A DNA stretch of 64,000 nt from Sulfurimonas sp. GTDB taxonomy: Bacteria > Campylobacterota > Campylobacteria > Campylobacterales > Sulfurimonadaceae. This document shows, in pieces, positions 41,451 to 51,281 of this stretch (position 1 is its first letter; every line of letters starts with the position of its first letter). Position numbers and translations under genes: made by a program. The notes beneath the pieces are model-generated. The model did not search any database, was not told where the DNA came from, and saw only the letters and a program-made list of their open reading frames with translations. The DNA lies in the NCBI GenBank assembly GCA_028687935.1, contig JAQTZE010000003.1, forward strand, positions 124,001 through 188,000. The letters run 5' to 3'.

Positions 41451-42417
41451 TATAGAAAGTTCCTGCGATGACAGTGCGATAGCAATAACTGAGATAGCGA
41501 CAAACAAGCTTTTATTTCACAAGAAAATATCGCAAGAACTTGAGCATAGCGTTTATGGCGGGGTTGTTCCTGAACTTGCCGCAAGACTTCACGCAGAAGC
41601 ACTTCCTCGCATACTTGAAGAGTGTGAACTATATTTCAAAGAGCTCAAAGCAGTTGCGGTGACTTCAACTCCCGGTCTTGCTGTGACTTTGATAGAGGGT
41701 GTTACGATGGCAAAAGCTATTGCCGTTGCCCTTAACATACCTCTCATAGGAGTAAATCATCTTATTGGACATATATATTCACTGTTTATAGAAAAAGAGA
41801 CGACTTTTCCTCTCACTGTTTTGTTGGTCTCAGGCGGGCATACGCAGGTGATGGAAGTAAAAGGTCTGAGCGATATACAAACAGTCGCAAAAAGTATGGA
41901 TGATAGTTTTGGTGAGAGTTTTGATAAAGTTGCTAAGATGATGGGGCTTGGATATCCTGGTGGACCGCTTATTCAAGAGCTTGCAAAAAATGGAGATAGA
42001 AAAAGATATAACTTCACTATTCCTCTTTTGCACTCACCAAAGCTTGCGTTTTCCTATTCAGGGCTCAAAAACGCAGTGCGTTTGGCAGTAGAAGAGACAA
42101 ACACAGAAGATTATAAAGATATTGCCGCATCGTTTGAGCACATAGCCACAGCACATCTTATCCACAAACTCAAAAAGTATTTTAAAGATGTGCAGCCCAA
42201 GAGTTTTGCTATCGTCGGTGGTGCAAGTGCAAATTTATATCTACGTGGACAAATCGAAGAACTACTCAAACCCCATGGAGCGAAACTTCTTCTGAGCGAA
42301 CTGAAATATTGCTCTGATAATGCTGCGATGATAGGACGAGTGGCGGTAGAGATGTATCAAAAGGAAATGTTTTCTTCTTTTGAGACCCTCGATGTTGCTC
42401 CAAGAAGTAACATATAA
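41440..42417 (+). CDS. tsaD: tRNA N6-adenosine threonylcarbamoyltransferase
   Basis: [43 protein letters not shown]. Confidence 0.97.
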   Translation: MILSIESSCDDSAIAITEIATNKLLFHKKISQELEHSVYGGVVPELAARLHAEALPRILEECELYFKELKAVAVTSTPGLAVTLIEGVTMAKAIAVALNIPLIGVNHLIGHIYSLFIEKETTFPLTVLLVSGGHTQVMEVKGLSDIQTVAKSMDDSFGESFDKVAKMMGLGYPGGPLIQELAKNGDRKRYNFTIPLLHSPKLAFSYSGLKNAVRLAVEETNTEDYKDIAASFEHIATAHLIHKLKKYFKDVQPKSFAIVGGASANLYLRGQIEELLKPHGAKLLLSELKYCSDNAAMIGRVAVEMYQKEMFSSFETLDVAPRSNI

Positions 42418-42526
42418 TCTTAAATATTGCTTAAGAGCGAACACTCTTTTTATAAATAAGACAATAATTATCCGATTTCAAATATACTTCCTCCATAAAT
42501 AAATCAAATCAAAACAAGGAGCCAAA

Positions 42527-43030
42527 ATGGCAACTACAAAATTCAAAGGTACAGACGTAGAATTATTAGGAAATCAAGTAAATGTTGGCGATAAAGCTCC
42601 ATCAGTTACTGTTGTAAACTCAGATGGTTTAGGTGACGTAGTAGTTGGTGGCGCTCAAGGTCACAAACAACTTATAATTGTTGTTCCTTCTTTAGATACA
42701 GGTGTATGTGCTACTGAAACTCGTAACTTCAATGCAAAAGCTTCTTCTTTAAGTGGTGTTAAGCCAGTTATCGTTTCTCTTGACTTACCATTTGCTGCTG
42801 GACGTTTTTGTTCAACTGAAGGTATTACTAACCTTACAGTAACTTCTGACTTCAGAAACAAAGATTTTGCAAACGCTTACGGTGTATTGCTTGGTGGTTC
42901 TGTTCTTGCAGGTGTAACTTGTAGAGCAATCTTCGCAATCAATGAAGAAGGAATCGTAACTTACAAAGAAATCGTTCCTGAAATCACTGAAGAACCAAAC
43001 TACGACGCAGCACTTAACGCTGTTAAATAA
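42527..43030 (+). CDS. tpx: Thiol peroxidase
   Basis: FKGTDVELLGNQVNVGDKAPSVTVVNSDG; VVPSLDTGVCATETRNFN; SLDLPFAAGRFC. Confidence 0.97.
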   Translation: MATTKFKGTDVELLGNQVNVGDKAPSVTVVNSDGLGDVVVGGAQGHKQLIIVVPSLDTGVCATETRNFNAKASSLSGVKPVIVSLDLPFAAGRFCSTEGITNLTVTSDFRNKDFANAYGVLLGGSVLAGVTCRAIFAINEEGIVTYKEIVPEITEEPNYDAALNAVK

Positions 43031-43053
43031 TTCTACTTCAAAAGTTTCATGCC

Positions 43054-43146
43054 TTTAAGTGTTACCCCCTTAGCACTTAAATCCTTCTAAGCTTTTAGAG
43101 CTTAGATATTTTTCCTTTTTCTCCATTTTAGGGCTTTTGCCCTAAA
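43054..43146. terminator. Array of three hairpins between convergent tpx and murB
   Basis: TTTAAGTG-N12-CACTTAAA (43054-43081); CTAAGCT-TTTAG-AGCTTAG (43087-43105) then T-rich; TTTAGGGC-TTTT-GCCCTAAA (43127-43146). Confidence 0.75.
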
Positions 43147-43206
43147 TATTCATCAGGTTTTTTATATTTAATTATATGTACACAAAGATTTAGAATTGAA
43201 GTAGCA

Positions 43207-44046
43207 TTAATGCTGCGTTTTTAGAAAATTTACCTCTAGTAAAGGCGAATTATTCCCCATATATCTCTCATCTAAAACAGCGATTTCACACTCAAGCCAG
43301 ATATGAAAATTCTTAAAAACTCTCTTTTGTGCCTCTTGTATAAGATAAATAGCATCCTCAAAAGTGCCGTTTTTATGGTTTACAAGGAAATTCGCATGCT
43401 CTGTGCTAAACTCCATATCTCCAATACGAAGCCCCTTAAGCCCGACAGCTTCAATAAGCCTACCGGCATAATCACCTAGAGGATTTTTAAAACAGCTGCC
43501 TGCGCTTGGAGTTGACGGCTGATTGGCGCGCATTTTTTTAAACATGGCCACTTTTTCTTCATCAAAACCATACTCAAGCATGAGTGTTACTTCTAAAATA
43601 GGCTCGTTAATATTTGTATATCTGTAGCCAAACGCAATCTCTTCCTTGCGTTTAACTCCCGAGCAAGTTTTGATAGAGATGAGTTGATTGAATATCTCAT
43701 ACTCTTTAAGTCCTGCATTCATAAAGACAAGACCGCCTATCTTCCCTGGTAGATGTGAGAGAAACTCTAGGTTGGCGATATTATTTTTTTTACAAAAAGA
43801 GGCGACTTTGCCTGAGGGAGTTGCAGCTCCAATAATAAGGAGATTGTTCTCGATTTTTATAGAGTCATAATTTTTACTCAGTGTCATAAGTTTTGGTGCT
43901 TGCGTGCCTATGAGAACGTTGTTGCACGCACCGATAAGATAGTGATGTGAATAGTCTGCTTTGCAATCTTCTAAAATTGAGACCTCTAAAGTCTCTCCAA
44001 CTTTTATAGAAGAGTATTTTGAAAAATTTATCTCTTTTGTTTGCAT
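43207..44046 (-). CDS. murB: UDP-N-acetylenolpyruvoylglucosamine reductase
   Basis: YSSIKVGETLEV; LSHLPGKIGGLVFMNAG; PSAGSCFKNP; AGRLIEAVGLKG. Confidence 0.93.
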   Translation of the reverse strand: MQTKEINFSKYSSIKVGETLEVSILEDCKADYSHHYLIGACNNVLIGTQAPKLMTLSKNYDSIKIENNLLIIGAATPSGKVASFCKKNNIANLEFLSHLPGKIGGLVFMNAGLKEYEIFNQLISIKTCSGVKRKEEIAFGYRYTNINEPILEVTLMLEYGFDEEKVAMFKKMRANQPSTPSAGSCFKNPLGDYAGRLIEAVGLKGLRIGDMEFSTEHANFLVNHKNGTFEDAIYLIQEAQKRVFKNFHIWLECEIAVLDERYMGNNSPLLEVNFLKTQH

Positions 44047-44312
44047 TACTCTACAAATGTCGGGATAAGGTTAAAGACGTTGAGAGAAAAATCGATCATG
44101 GAGTTGAGCATCCACGGCATAGTGAGGACGATTACGATGACTACACCGATGATTTTTGGGATAAAAGAGAGGGTCATTTCATTGATCTGTGTAGTAGCTT
44201 GAAAAATACTTACAGCCAGACCGATAAACATCCCTGTTAAAAGACCTGGAAGTGCTAATATCAAGGCAATTTTAAATGTTTCAACACCAAGGGCTATGAG
44301 TTTTGCTTCCAT
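44046..44312 (-). CDS. fliQ: Flagellar export protein FliQ
   Basis: LIALGVETFKIALILALPGLLTGMFIGLAVSIFQATTQINEMTLSFIPKIIGV. Confidence 0.96.
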   Translation of the reverse strand: MEAKLIALGVETFKIALILALPGLLTGMFIGLAVSIFQATTQINEMTLSFIPKIIGVVIVIVLTMPWMLNSMIDFSLNVFNLIPTFVE

Positions 44313-45176
44313 CTATGAGTTCCTGAGTTCTTTATATTCTGTAGGAATAAGAAAATCTTCTATTTGTGTCATAGTATCATAAAATCCGTGTGCATAACCA
44401 ATTTCAAAGAGCTTGTTGATTGCTTTGTATTGTATATCACTCAAAGAGATCGAGTCGTCATTTGCATAAAGTTCGAGATATTTATCCAAAGTAGGCGCAT
44501 CTATACGCACAAGTTCACGCTCAAGCAACATCTTTGAGAGTCTCTCTTTGTGTTCTCTTGCAACTGATACCGCTTTTGTGAGCGTTGCTTCATATTGTAT
44601 AGCTTTATTGAGTGGCAAAGAGCGACGGATAGCCATACCGCCAAGAGGCAGGGGAAGTTCATTCCCTGCCAACTCCTGCCAGATATCCCACATTTCACGC
44701 TCAACTTCAAGCGCATCAGCATAAGTCAAAATACTTTCATGAATCAAAACACCAGCATCAACTACGCCATCAAGTACAGCTTGCTCTATCTCCAAAAAGT
44801 TCATATAGGTCACACGTGCATCAGGATATGCGATACGAAAGAGCATTGCGTTTGTAGTATGTTTTCCGCTGAGTGCCACTTTGAAGTTGCGTTTGAGTGT
44901 AGCCCCTTTTTTCTTGATAACTTTTGGACCATAACCCTCTCCAAAACTCACAGCAGTACGAAGCAAAGCATACTCCTCTTTGATGTGCGGATAGAGCGCG
45001 AAACTGATGGCGACAATGTCGTAAATGCCGTTAAGAGCATCTTCATTCAGTGTCTGTATATCTTTAGCAATGTTGTCAAATTGTGTGTTTTTCATATCAA
45101 CCCAGCCAAATTTTATGGCGTAATACATAAATATATCATCAGCATCTGGGGAGTGGGCAATAAGTGTTTTTTTCAA
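44313..45176 (-). CDS. mqnD: 1,4-dihydroxy-6-naphthoate synthase (futalosine menaquinone pathway)
   Basis: MKKTLIAHSPDADDIFMYYAIKFGW; VDAGVLIHESILTYA; ELPLPLGGMAIRRSL. Confidence 0.88.
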   Translation of the reverse strand: MKKTLIAHSPDADDIFMYYAIKFGWVDMKNTQFDNIAKDIQTLNEDALNGIYDIVAISFALYPHIKEEYALLRTAVSFGEGYGPKVIKKKGATLKRNFKVALSGKHTTNAMLFRIAYPDARVTYMNFLEIEQAVLDGVVDAGVLIHESILTYADALEVEREMWDIWQELAGNELPLPLGGMAIRRSLPLNKAIQYEATLTKAVSVAREHKERLSKMLLERELVRIDAPTLDKYLELYANDDSISLSDIQYKAINKLFEIGYAHGFYDTMTQIEDFLIPTEYKELRNS

Positions 45177-45364
45177 TTTCTATCCATTATAAAATCATTT
45201 GTATATTCTAAAGTTGATTTTAACCAAATAAGGATAAAATTTCACTCAATTTACGCAGATACTTGGGTGTAAAAAAGAAATAAATATGACAAATTGAAAT
45301 ATTTTTTTGAAACTATTTAAAATTGCCATACAATGAGTCTAAATTAAAAAGAAGTGAGCTCACA

Positions 45365-46402
45365 ATGGATGCAAACAAACAAAAATCATTAGACTTAGCA
45401 ATGAAACAAATCGATAAAGCGTTTGGAAAAGGCGCTTTAATGAGACTGGGCGATAAAGAATTTGAGCCTATAAAAGCGATAAGTACAGGTTCTCTCGGAC
45501 TCGATCTCGCACTTGGGATAGGTGGCGTGCCTCAAGGACGTGTTGTAGAGATTTATGGACCTGAGAGTTCTGGTAAAACAACATTAGCACTTCAAATTAC
45601 TGCAGAATGCCAAAAAGCAGGCGGTGTTTGTGCATTTATAGATGCTGAGCACGCTTTGGACGTAGTGTATGCTAAAAATCTTGGTGTCGATATCGACAAT
45701 CTTTTAGTATCTCAACCTGATTACGGTGAACAAGCACTTGATATTGTAGAAACAATAGCAAGAAGTGGGGCAATAGACCTAATCGTTATCGACTCAGTTG
45801 CGGCTCTTACTCCAAAGTCTGAGATAGAGGGCGAGATGTCTGATCAAAATGTCGGTGTTCAAGCACGTTTGATGTCTAAAGCACTCCGTAAACTTACAGG
45901 TGTTTTACATAAAATGAACTGTACAGTTATCTTTATCAACCAGATTCGTATGAAGATCGGTATGATGGGATATGGCTCTCCAGAGACTACAACAGGCGGG
46001 AATGCACTCAAATTTTACGCTTCTGTACGCATAGATGTCCGTCGTATTGCTGCACTAAAACAAGGTGAAAGCAATATAGGAAACCGCGTAAAAGCAAAAG
46101 TTATAAAAAATAAAGTTGCTCCACCATTTCGTCAGGCTGAGTTTGATATAATGTTTGGAGAGGGTATCTCTAAAGAGGGTGAGCTAGTCGATTACGGTGT
46201 CAAACTTGATATCATTGACAAAAGTGGGGCATGGTTCTCTTATGGAGAGACAAAACTCGGACAAGGGCGTGAAAATGTCAAAGCGAAGTTCAAAGAAGAA
46301 CCTGAGCTTGCACGTGAAATAGAAGAAAAAATAAAAGAAGCCATGGGCATGAGTACACTTATGACAATGGAAACTTCAGATATAGAAGAGTTCGACGAAT
46401 AA
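45365..46402 (+). CDS. recA: Recombinase RecA
   Basis: [46 protein letters not shown]; start moved to the conserved MDANKQ. Confidence 0.98.
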   Translation: MDANKQKSLDLAMKQIDKAFGKGALMRLGDKEFEPIKAISTGSLGLDLALGIGGVPQGRVVEIYGPESSGKTTLALQITAECQKAGGVCAFIDAEHALDVVYAKNLGVDIDNLLVSQPDYGEQALDIVETIARSGAIDLIVIDSVAALTPKSEIEGEMSDQNVGVQARLMSKALRKLTGVLHKMNCTVIFINQIRMKIGMMGYGSPETTTGGNALKFYASVRIDVRRIAALKQGESNIGNRVKAKVIKNKVAPPFRQAEFDIMFGEGISKEGELVDYGVKLDIIDKSGAWFSYGETKLGQGRENVKAKFKEEPELAREIEEKIKEAMGMSTLMTMETSDIEEFDE

Positions 46403-46422
46403 CTTAAAAAAGAGGTAAATAT

Positions 46423-47691
46423 ATGTTTATAGATAATGTTAGTGCGATAGAAGTAATGGATTCACGTGGAAATCCAACAGTAAAAGCAACAGTAGTACTC
46501 AGTGATGGAACAGTAGCAAGTGCAATCGTGCCTTCAGGTGCGAGTACAGGAAAGCGTGAGGCGCTTGAACTACGTGATGGCGGAAGTCGTTATATGGGCA
46601 AAGGCGTATTACAAGCAGTTGAAAATGTTAACTCTCAAATCTCTGACGCACTTATCGGTATGTCTCCATTTAATCAAGCGGTTATTGATGCAGAAATGAA
46701 GCAACTAGATGGAACTGAGAATTATGGAAACCTTGGTGCAAACGCAGTACTTGGTGTTTCTATGGCTGTTGCACGTGCTGCAGCACAAAGTCTTGGTGTG
46801 CCACTATACCGTTATTTAGGTGGAGCAAACGCAATGGTTATGCCTACGCCTATGCTTAACATTATCAATGGTGGAAGCCATGCAGATAACTCTGTAGACT
46901 TTCAGGAATATATGATTATGCCTATCGGTTTTGAAGATTTTGCTACATCTCTTCAAGCATCTGCTGAAGTTTATCATAACCTCAAAGCGATTTTAAAAGC
47001 AAAAAAACACAATACTGCTCTTGGGGATGAGGGTGGTTTTGCACCAGATTTAGGTTCAAATGAAGAGCCTATTCAGATCATCATGGAAGCAATTGAAAAA
47101 GCTGGTTATAAAGCTGGAGAGCAAATGGCTATCGCACTTGACGTTGCTGCTTCTGAGCTTGTGTGTGAAGGCGGTTATAGACTTGATTCTGAGAACAGAA
47201 CTGTAAGTTCAGCAGAATTAGTTGACTACTACGTTGACCTTTGTTCAAAATATCCAATTGTATCTATCGAAGATGGTCTCAGTGAAGATGACTGGGCTGG
47301 CTGGAAAATCCTTACTGAAAAACTAGGAAACAAAGTACAACTTGTTGGAGATGACCTTTTTGTTACAAACGCAAGCATCTTAAATGAAGGTATCCAAAAA
47401 GGTATCGCTAACTCTATCCTTATCAAACCAAACCAAATCGGTTCAGTTTCTGAGACGATGCAAACAGTGCGTTTAGCACAGAGAAACGGTTACAAATGTG
47501 TTATGAGTCACCGTTCAGGCGAGAGTGAAGATGCGTTTATCGCTGATTTTGCAGTTGCACTAAACTGTGGAGAGATCAAAACTGGCTCAACTGCACGTGG
47601 CGAGAGAACAGCTAAATACAACCGTCTTTTGGAGATTGAAAATGAAGTTGCGTATGGCGAATATTTAGGTTCGACACTTTTTAAACACTAA
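46423..47691 (+). CDS. eno: Enolase
   Basis: [54 protein letters not shown]. Confidence 0.98.
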   Translation: MFIDNVSAIEVMDSRGNPTVKATVVLSDGTVASAIVPSGASTGKREALELRDGGSRYMGKGVLQAVENVNSQISDALIGMSPFNQAVIDAEMKQLDGTENYGNLGANAVLGVSMAVARAAAQSLGVPLYRYLGGANAMVMPTPMLNIINGGSHADNSVDFQEYMIMPIGFEDFATSLQASAEVYHNLKAILKAKKHNTALGDEGGFAPDLGSNEEPIQIIMEAIEKAGYKAGEQMAIALDVAASELVCEGGYRLDSENRTVSSAELVDYYVDLCSKYPIVSIEDGLSEDDWAGWKILTEKLGNKVQLVGDDLFVTNASILNEGIQKGIANSILIKPNQIGSVSETMQTVRLAQRNGYKCVMSHRSGESEDAFIADFAVALNCGEIKTGSTARGERTAKYNRLLEIENEVAYGEYLGSTLFKH

Positions 47692-47701
47692 GCACAACTG
47701 T

Positions 47702-47980
47702 ATGCAAAATGAAGAGCTTTATGACACAATAGATAACTCGCAGGGTCTGACGCAACGTTATCTCGGTGTACCGCTTGCGAAATTTTTGCTTATGTTTTTT
47801 ATAGTCACTGGCTTTGGCGTTTACTTAGGTATGTTGCTCTATGGAACAAACTCACTTGAAGTTCTCTTCGGGCTTCAAGATTACGAAACGTATCTTCAAA
47901 GTGAAGTCGACAGACTCAAAAATGAAAACGCAGAACTGCAGCGGGAGTATTTTGAGCTTAAAGAGATTTCTGCTCAATAA
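47702..47980 (+). CDS. FtsB/DivIC-like septum formation initiator
   Basis: One TM then coiled-coil (YLQSEVDRLKNENAELQREYFELKEI), downstream of eno. Confidence 0.7.
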   Translation: MQNEELYDTIDNSQGLTQRYLGVPLAKFLLMFFIVTGFGVYLGMLLYGTNSLEVLFGLQDYETYLQSEVDRLKNENAELQREYFELKEISAQ

Positions 47981-48021
47981 CTTGCTATAATACCCGCTAA
48001 CTAAAATGCCCAAGGAGCAAA

Positions 48022-48687
48022 GTGATGAAGGTTTTGATAGCAATATTTTTACTTTTATCTCTTCTTAATGCTAGAGAAAATCCCTTTTTTCCATCTGAAG
48101 GAGAAAAGGAACTCTCCTATACATCCAATGATGTAAAAAAACTTCCCTCACTCCAACGTGCAACAATCTCTCTCCCTTCAAAAGCAAGAGTACTTGAGAG
48201 TGTTACTATAAAATATAAAAATCTTGATGGTTCAATAGAGAGTAAGACGGTCGAAGTTGAAAATAGAGTCGATTGGCATTTACCGCTTTTTATTACACAG
48301 AGTTATCCATCTTCAGATGCTGCTGAGAATAAAAGTGAAAAAAAAGAGAAAGTAACATCATCTAAAGCGAATATAAATACAGAAAGAAATGAAAAAATTG
48401 CTTCTATAACAAACGCTGACTTTTATGCATCAGGGAAAACTCTACAAATAAAGACAAAAGATGAATTGATACGAAACTTTTTACTCTCAAATCCACATAG
48501 AATTGTTCTTGATTTTAAGAAAGATGCAGTAGTTAAAGCCTCTTCACAAGAGATCTCACAGAGCATATTTTCGAAAATTAGAGTAGGAAATCACTCTGGC
48601 TATTACCGTATAGTTATCGAACTAGACGGACACTACAGATATAAATTATCAAATACGAACAACGGGTACAAAATCACACTTCAATAG
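48022..48687 (+). CDS. AMIN domain-containing secreted protein
   Basis: Signal peptide; LRNFLLSNPHRIVLDFKKDAV...KIRVGNHSGYYRIVIELDGHYRYKLS. Confidence 0.78.
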   Translation: MMKVLIAIFLLLSLLNARENPFFPSEGEKELSYTSNDVKKLPSLQRATISLPSKARVLESVTIKYKNLDGSIESKTVEVENRVDWHLPLFITQSYPSSDAAENKSEKKEKVTSSKANINTERNEKIASITNADFYASGKTLQIKTKDELIRNFLLSNPHRIVLDFKKDAVVKASSQEISQSIFSKIRVGNHSGYYRIVIELDGHYRYKLSNTNNGYKITLQ

Positions 48688-48688
48688 T

Positions 48689-48874
48689 CTATGAGCGAAA
48701 AAAAGAGTGTAAAAACTTTAACAATCCTCTCTCTTTTTTCTCTTCTTCAAGTTTATAGGCCTTGGGTTTATTCTTTTTGCGCTCTTCTTGTAGCTTCTCT
48801 TCGAGATATCTAGATGCGAGTTTCAAAAACGTAGGTTCAAAGTTACTCAAAATCAAGTATCCTCTCAATCTCAT
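48689..48874 (-). CDS. Small hypothetical protein
   Basis: 61 aa, overlaps the 3' end of the OmpA/MotB-like gene; Lys/Glu-rich. Confidence 0.5.
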   Translation of the reverse strand: MRLRGYLILSNFEPTFLKLASRYLEEKLQEERKKNKPKAYKLEEEKKERGLLKFLHSFFRS

Positions 48875-49958
48875 TCATTGCATCATCATTTTTAAGTGTA
48901 AATTTTATCTCTATTCTTCGTGAGAGATCTTTATCCTCTTTTCCATTAGCCCCTGTGATTGCGTCTTGATCCGATCTTCCGCTTGAGAGTAGCAGTGGTT
49001 TGAGATTATTTTTTTGCGTAAAGTCCAAAGTTAGCAGATAGTTCATAACAGCAAAGGCTCTTTTTTGAGAGAGATTGAGGTTATAGAGATACTCTCCATC
49101 GCTGTCTGTGTGTCCTTCAATGATAATCTTATCGAGTTGCTTTTTGATGGTTTTATTGGATGTGAGGGCACCGACATAGTTGATAAATACTTTTTTAAGC
49201 TCCTGCTTGGATGATTCCTTAAGTTCAGCACTTCCTTTGTCAAATAAAATGCTCGAAGAGAGTCTCAAAGAACCATTTTTAGAATCAATTTGTACATTTT
49301 TACCCAAGCTTTTTTTGAGTTCAGCGATAACTTTTATCTTGATGCCTGTGAGACTTTTTATCTTGGCTTTTTGCTCTTGAAGTTTTGTAATTAAGATATC
49401 ATATTTGCTCTGTTTTTGCTCTAGTGCCTGAAGCATCTTTAAGAGCTCATCATCTTTGAGTTTGAGTGCATCTTCTTTACTTGTCAATTCGCTCGATAAA
49501 ATCAAGACTTTATTCTCATAATCCTCTAAGCTTTTGTTTTGTGCGCTAATATTGGACTCTGCTTCATCAAAAAGATTTTGCATGATGATGATTTTAGAGT
49601 TGAAATCATCTATTTGCATGGTCTGAGAGAGAAGAATATTGTTGAGATTTGTAATCTCTTGCGTTTTAAGTTCAAGGAGATTTTTGGATATAAGCAACTC
49701 TTTTTCTTTATCGCTGAGTTCGCTTGATCTATGAGCAAGAAGAGCTTGCAGTTTTTGCACTTCTGAATCACGCAACAACAGTAGTTGCAATGAACTCTCA
49801 AGCGAACTCTCTTTACTCTCTAAGTTAGATTTGAGAACGATGGATTTTACAACGATAGCGCCGATAAGTAAGATAAAAACAAAGAGCAAACCTGCCATAA
49901 GGTCCGCATAAGAGAGCCAGAAGTTTGTCTCTTCGTCTTTTTTATTCTTTCTAAACAT
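48843..49958 (-). CDS. OmpA/MotB-like protein with long coiled coil
   Basis: NFWLSYADLMAGLLFVFILLIGAIVV (TM with Asp), long coil, IIIEGHTDSDGEYLYNLNLSQKRAFAVMNYLL...LSRRIEIKF. Confidence 0.88.
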   Translation of the reverse strand: MFRKNKKDEETNFWLSYADLMAGLLFVFILLIGAIVVKSIVLKSNLESKESSLESSLQLLLLRDSEVQKLQALLAHRSSELSDKEKELLISKNLLELKTQEITNLNNILLSQTMQIDDFNSKIIIMQNLFDEAESNISAQNKSLEDYENKVLILSSELTSKEDALKLKDDELLKMLQALEQKQSKYDILITKLQEQKAKIKSLTGIKIKVIAELKKSLGKNVQIDSKNGSLRLSSSILFDKGSAELKESSKQELKKVFINYVGALTSNKTIKKQLDKIIIEGHTDSDGEYLYNLNLSQKRAFAVMNYLLTLDFTQKNNLKPLLLSSGRSDQDAITGANGKEDKDLSRRIEIKFTLKNDDAMNEIERILDFE

Positions 49959-51089
49959 CTATCTGTCTCTTACCTGATTTGCTACCATTTGATGATACTT
50001 TCTGATGCTCTCTTGGACTTCTTGACTCTCTTGTGAGACATGCGCTGCAAAATCAGCAAGCTTGATGACGATATTTCCGACTTCGCTGTCTATTTTTGTA
50101 AAAGTAAGGCTCAGTGAGCTATTGAGTTCTGCGCTGAAGAGTTTTGTCGTTTTTTCAAAACTTCTTGTCGCTACTGTAAAGTCGACAAGCGCTTTATCGA
50201 TATGGTTTCTCGCACCAACAGCACTTTGTGACTTGTCAACTTCGCCAAGTACATCTTTAAGGTCGTCTGATGCTTTATAGAGATGCGTTGCAAGAACTGT
50301 AAAATTTTGGTTGCTCTCATGCATGATCTTCTCAAAACTTTCAAGATGTTGGGTGTTGAGTGTTTTGATAAAGTCCAGATCAAAAGTCTCTTTAAGAGCC
50401 AAGATGAGTCTTTGCTCTTTTTTATTGTTTTGCTCTTCTCTTTGGATAAGTAGCTCTTCTTTTGTCCACAAAGATTCGGCAAAACTATTTTTAATCAGTG
50501 CAAAATAGGCATCTACTTTACTCAGACCTCTTTTTTCAAAATAAGTCCAGATAAGTGAGAGTAAGATACCGTAGATAGAAGCGAAAAACGCAGAGCCTAC
50601 GCCGCTAAGGAGCATGGAAATTTCATTATCAAGGGCTGCTGTTTCTTTGACAGAGAAGTTAGGCATGGAGATAGCGATAGCGATAAAAGTCCCTAAAATA
50701 CCGAGCATTGGGAAGATGGAAGAGGCGACAGAGACAAAGTTATTGTTTCTGATATCGGAGTAGTGTGTGTGAAGATAATTCTCAAGATCCAAAACAGACT
50801 TGTTTTTATCTCCTAAACGCAGCATAGTTGCGTTTATCTTCGTTTGTATCTCTTCTTCTAAGTCTGCGTAAGAGTTACGCATTTTACAGATACTATAGTT
50901 TGCATTGTGGCTTATGAAGAGTAAAAAGATAAAAAGTATAAAAGCTAAAATGGCTAAGGTGTGTAAAGATATATTTAAAGGGATGATACCAATAAAGCCT
51001 AGAGATACGAAGAGAAAAAAAAGAACAGGTATAGTAGAGATGACGACAAAGTTTGCAGAACATCCTTTTTTTGTTTGAAGAACTTGCAT
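49959..51089 (-). CDS. MotA/TolQ/ExbB-like proton channel protein
   Basis: Four TM-like segments; SIFPMLGILGTFIAIAISMP...LLSGVGSAFFASIYGILLSLIWTYFEKRG. Confidence 0.85.
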   Translation of the reverse strand: MQVLQTKKGCSANFVVISTIPVLFFLFVSLGFIGIIPLNISLHTLAILAFILFIFLLFISHNANYSICKMRNSYADLEEEIQTKINATMLRLGDKNKSVLDLENYLHTHYSDIRNNNFVSVASSIFPMLGILGTFIAIAISMPNFSVKETAALDNEISMLLSGVGSAFFASIYGILLSLIWTYFEKRGLSKVDAYFALIKNSFAESLWTKEELLIQREEQNNKKEQRLILALKETFDLDFIKTLNTQHLESFEKIMHESNQNFTVLATHLYKASDDLKDVLGEVDKSQSAVGARNHIDKALVDFTVATRSFEKTTKLFSAELNSSLSLTFTKIDSEVGNIVIKLADFAAHVSQESQEVQESIRKYHQMVANQVRDR

Positions 51090-51281
51090 TGCGTTTCCTA
51101 TAAATAAATGAGTATTGAATTATATACTAATTCTTATTCAATAAAATGGCACTTTATTAATAGAAAATGTGACAAATAGAGTCTGCGTTTAGTCTAATAG
51201 AGTATAATAAACCTTCTTGTTTTACCATCGTCCGCAACGTGGCGATGATTTTATATACTATTTAAAGGGTTTTATTTTTTA

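Noticed and set aside
48689-51089. Zorya-type defence system (ZorA/ZorB-like pair)
   Set aside because: No ZorC/ZorD/ZorE, nuclease or helicase partners adjacent; neighbours are AMIN and CNNM genes. Kept only as an orphan stator-like pair.
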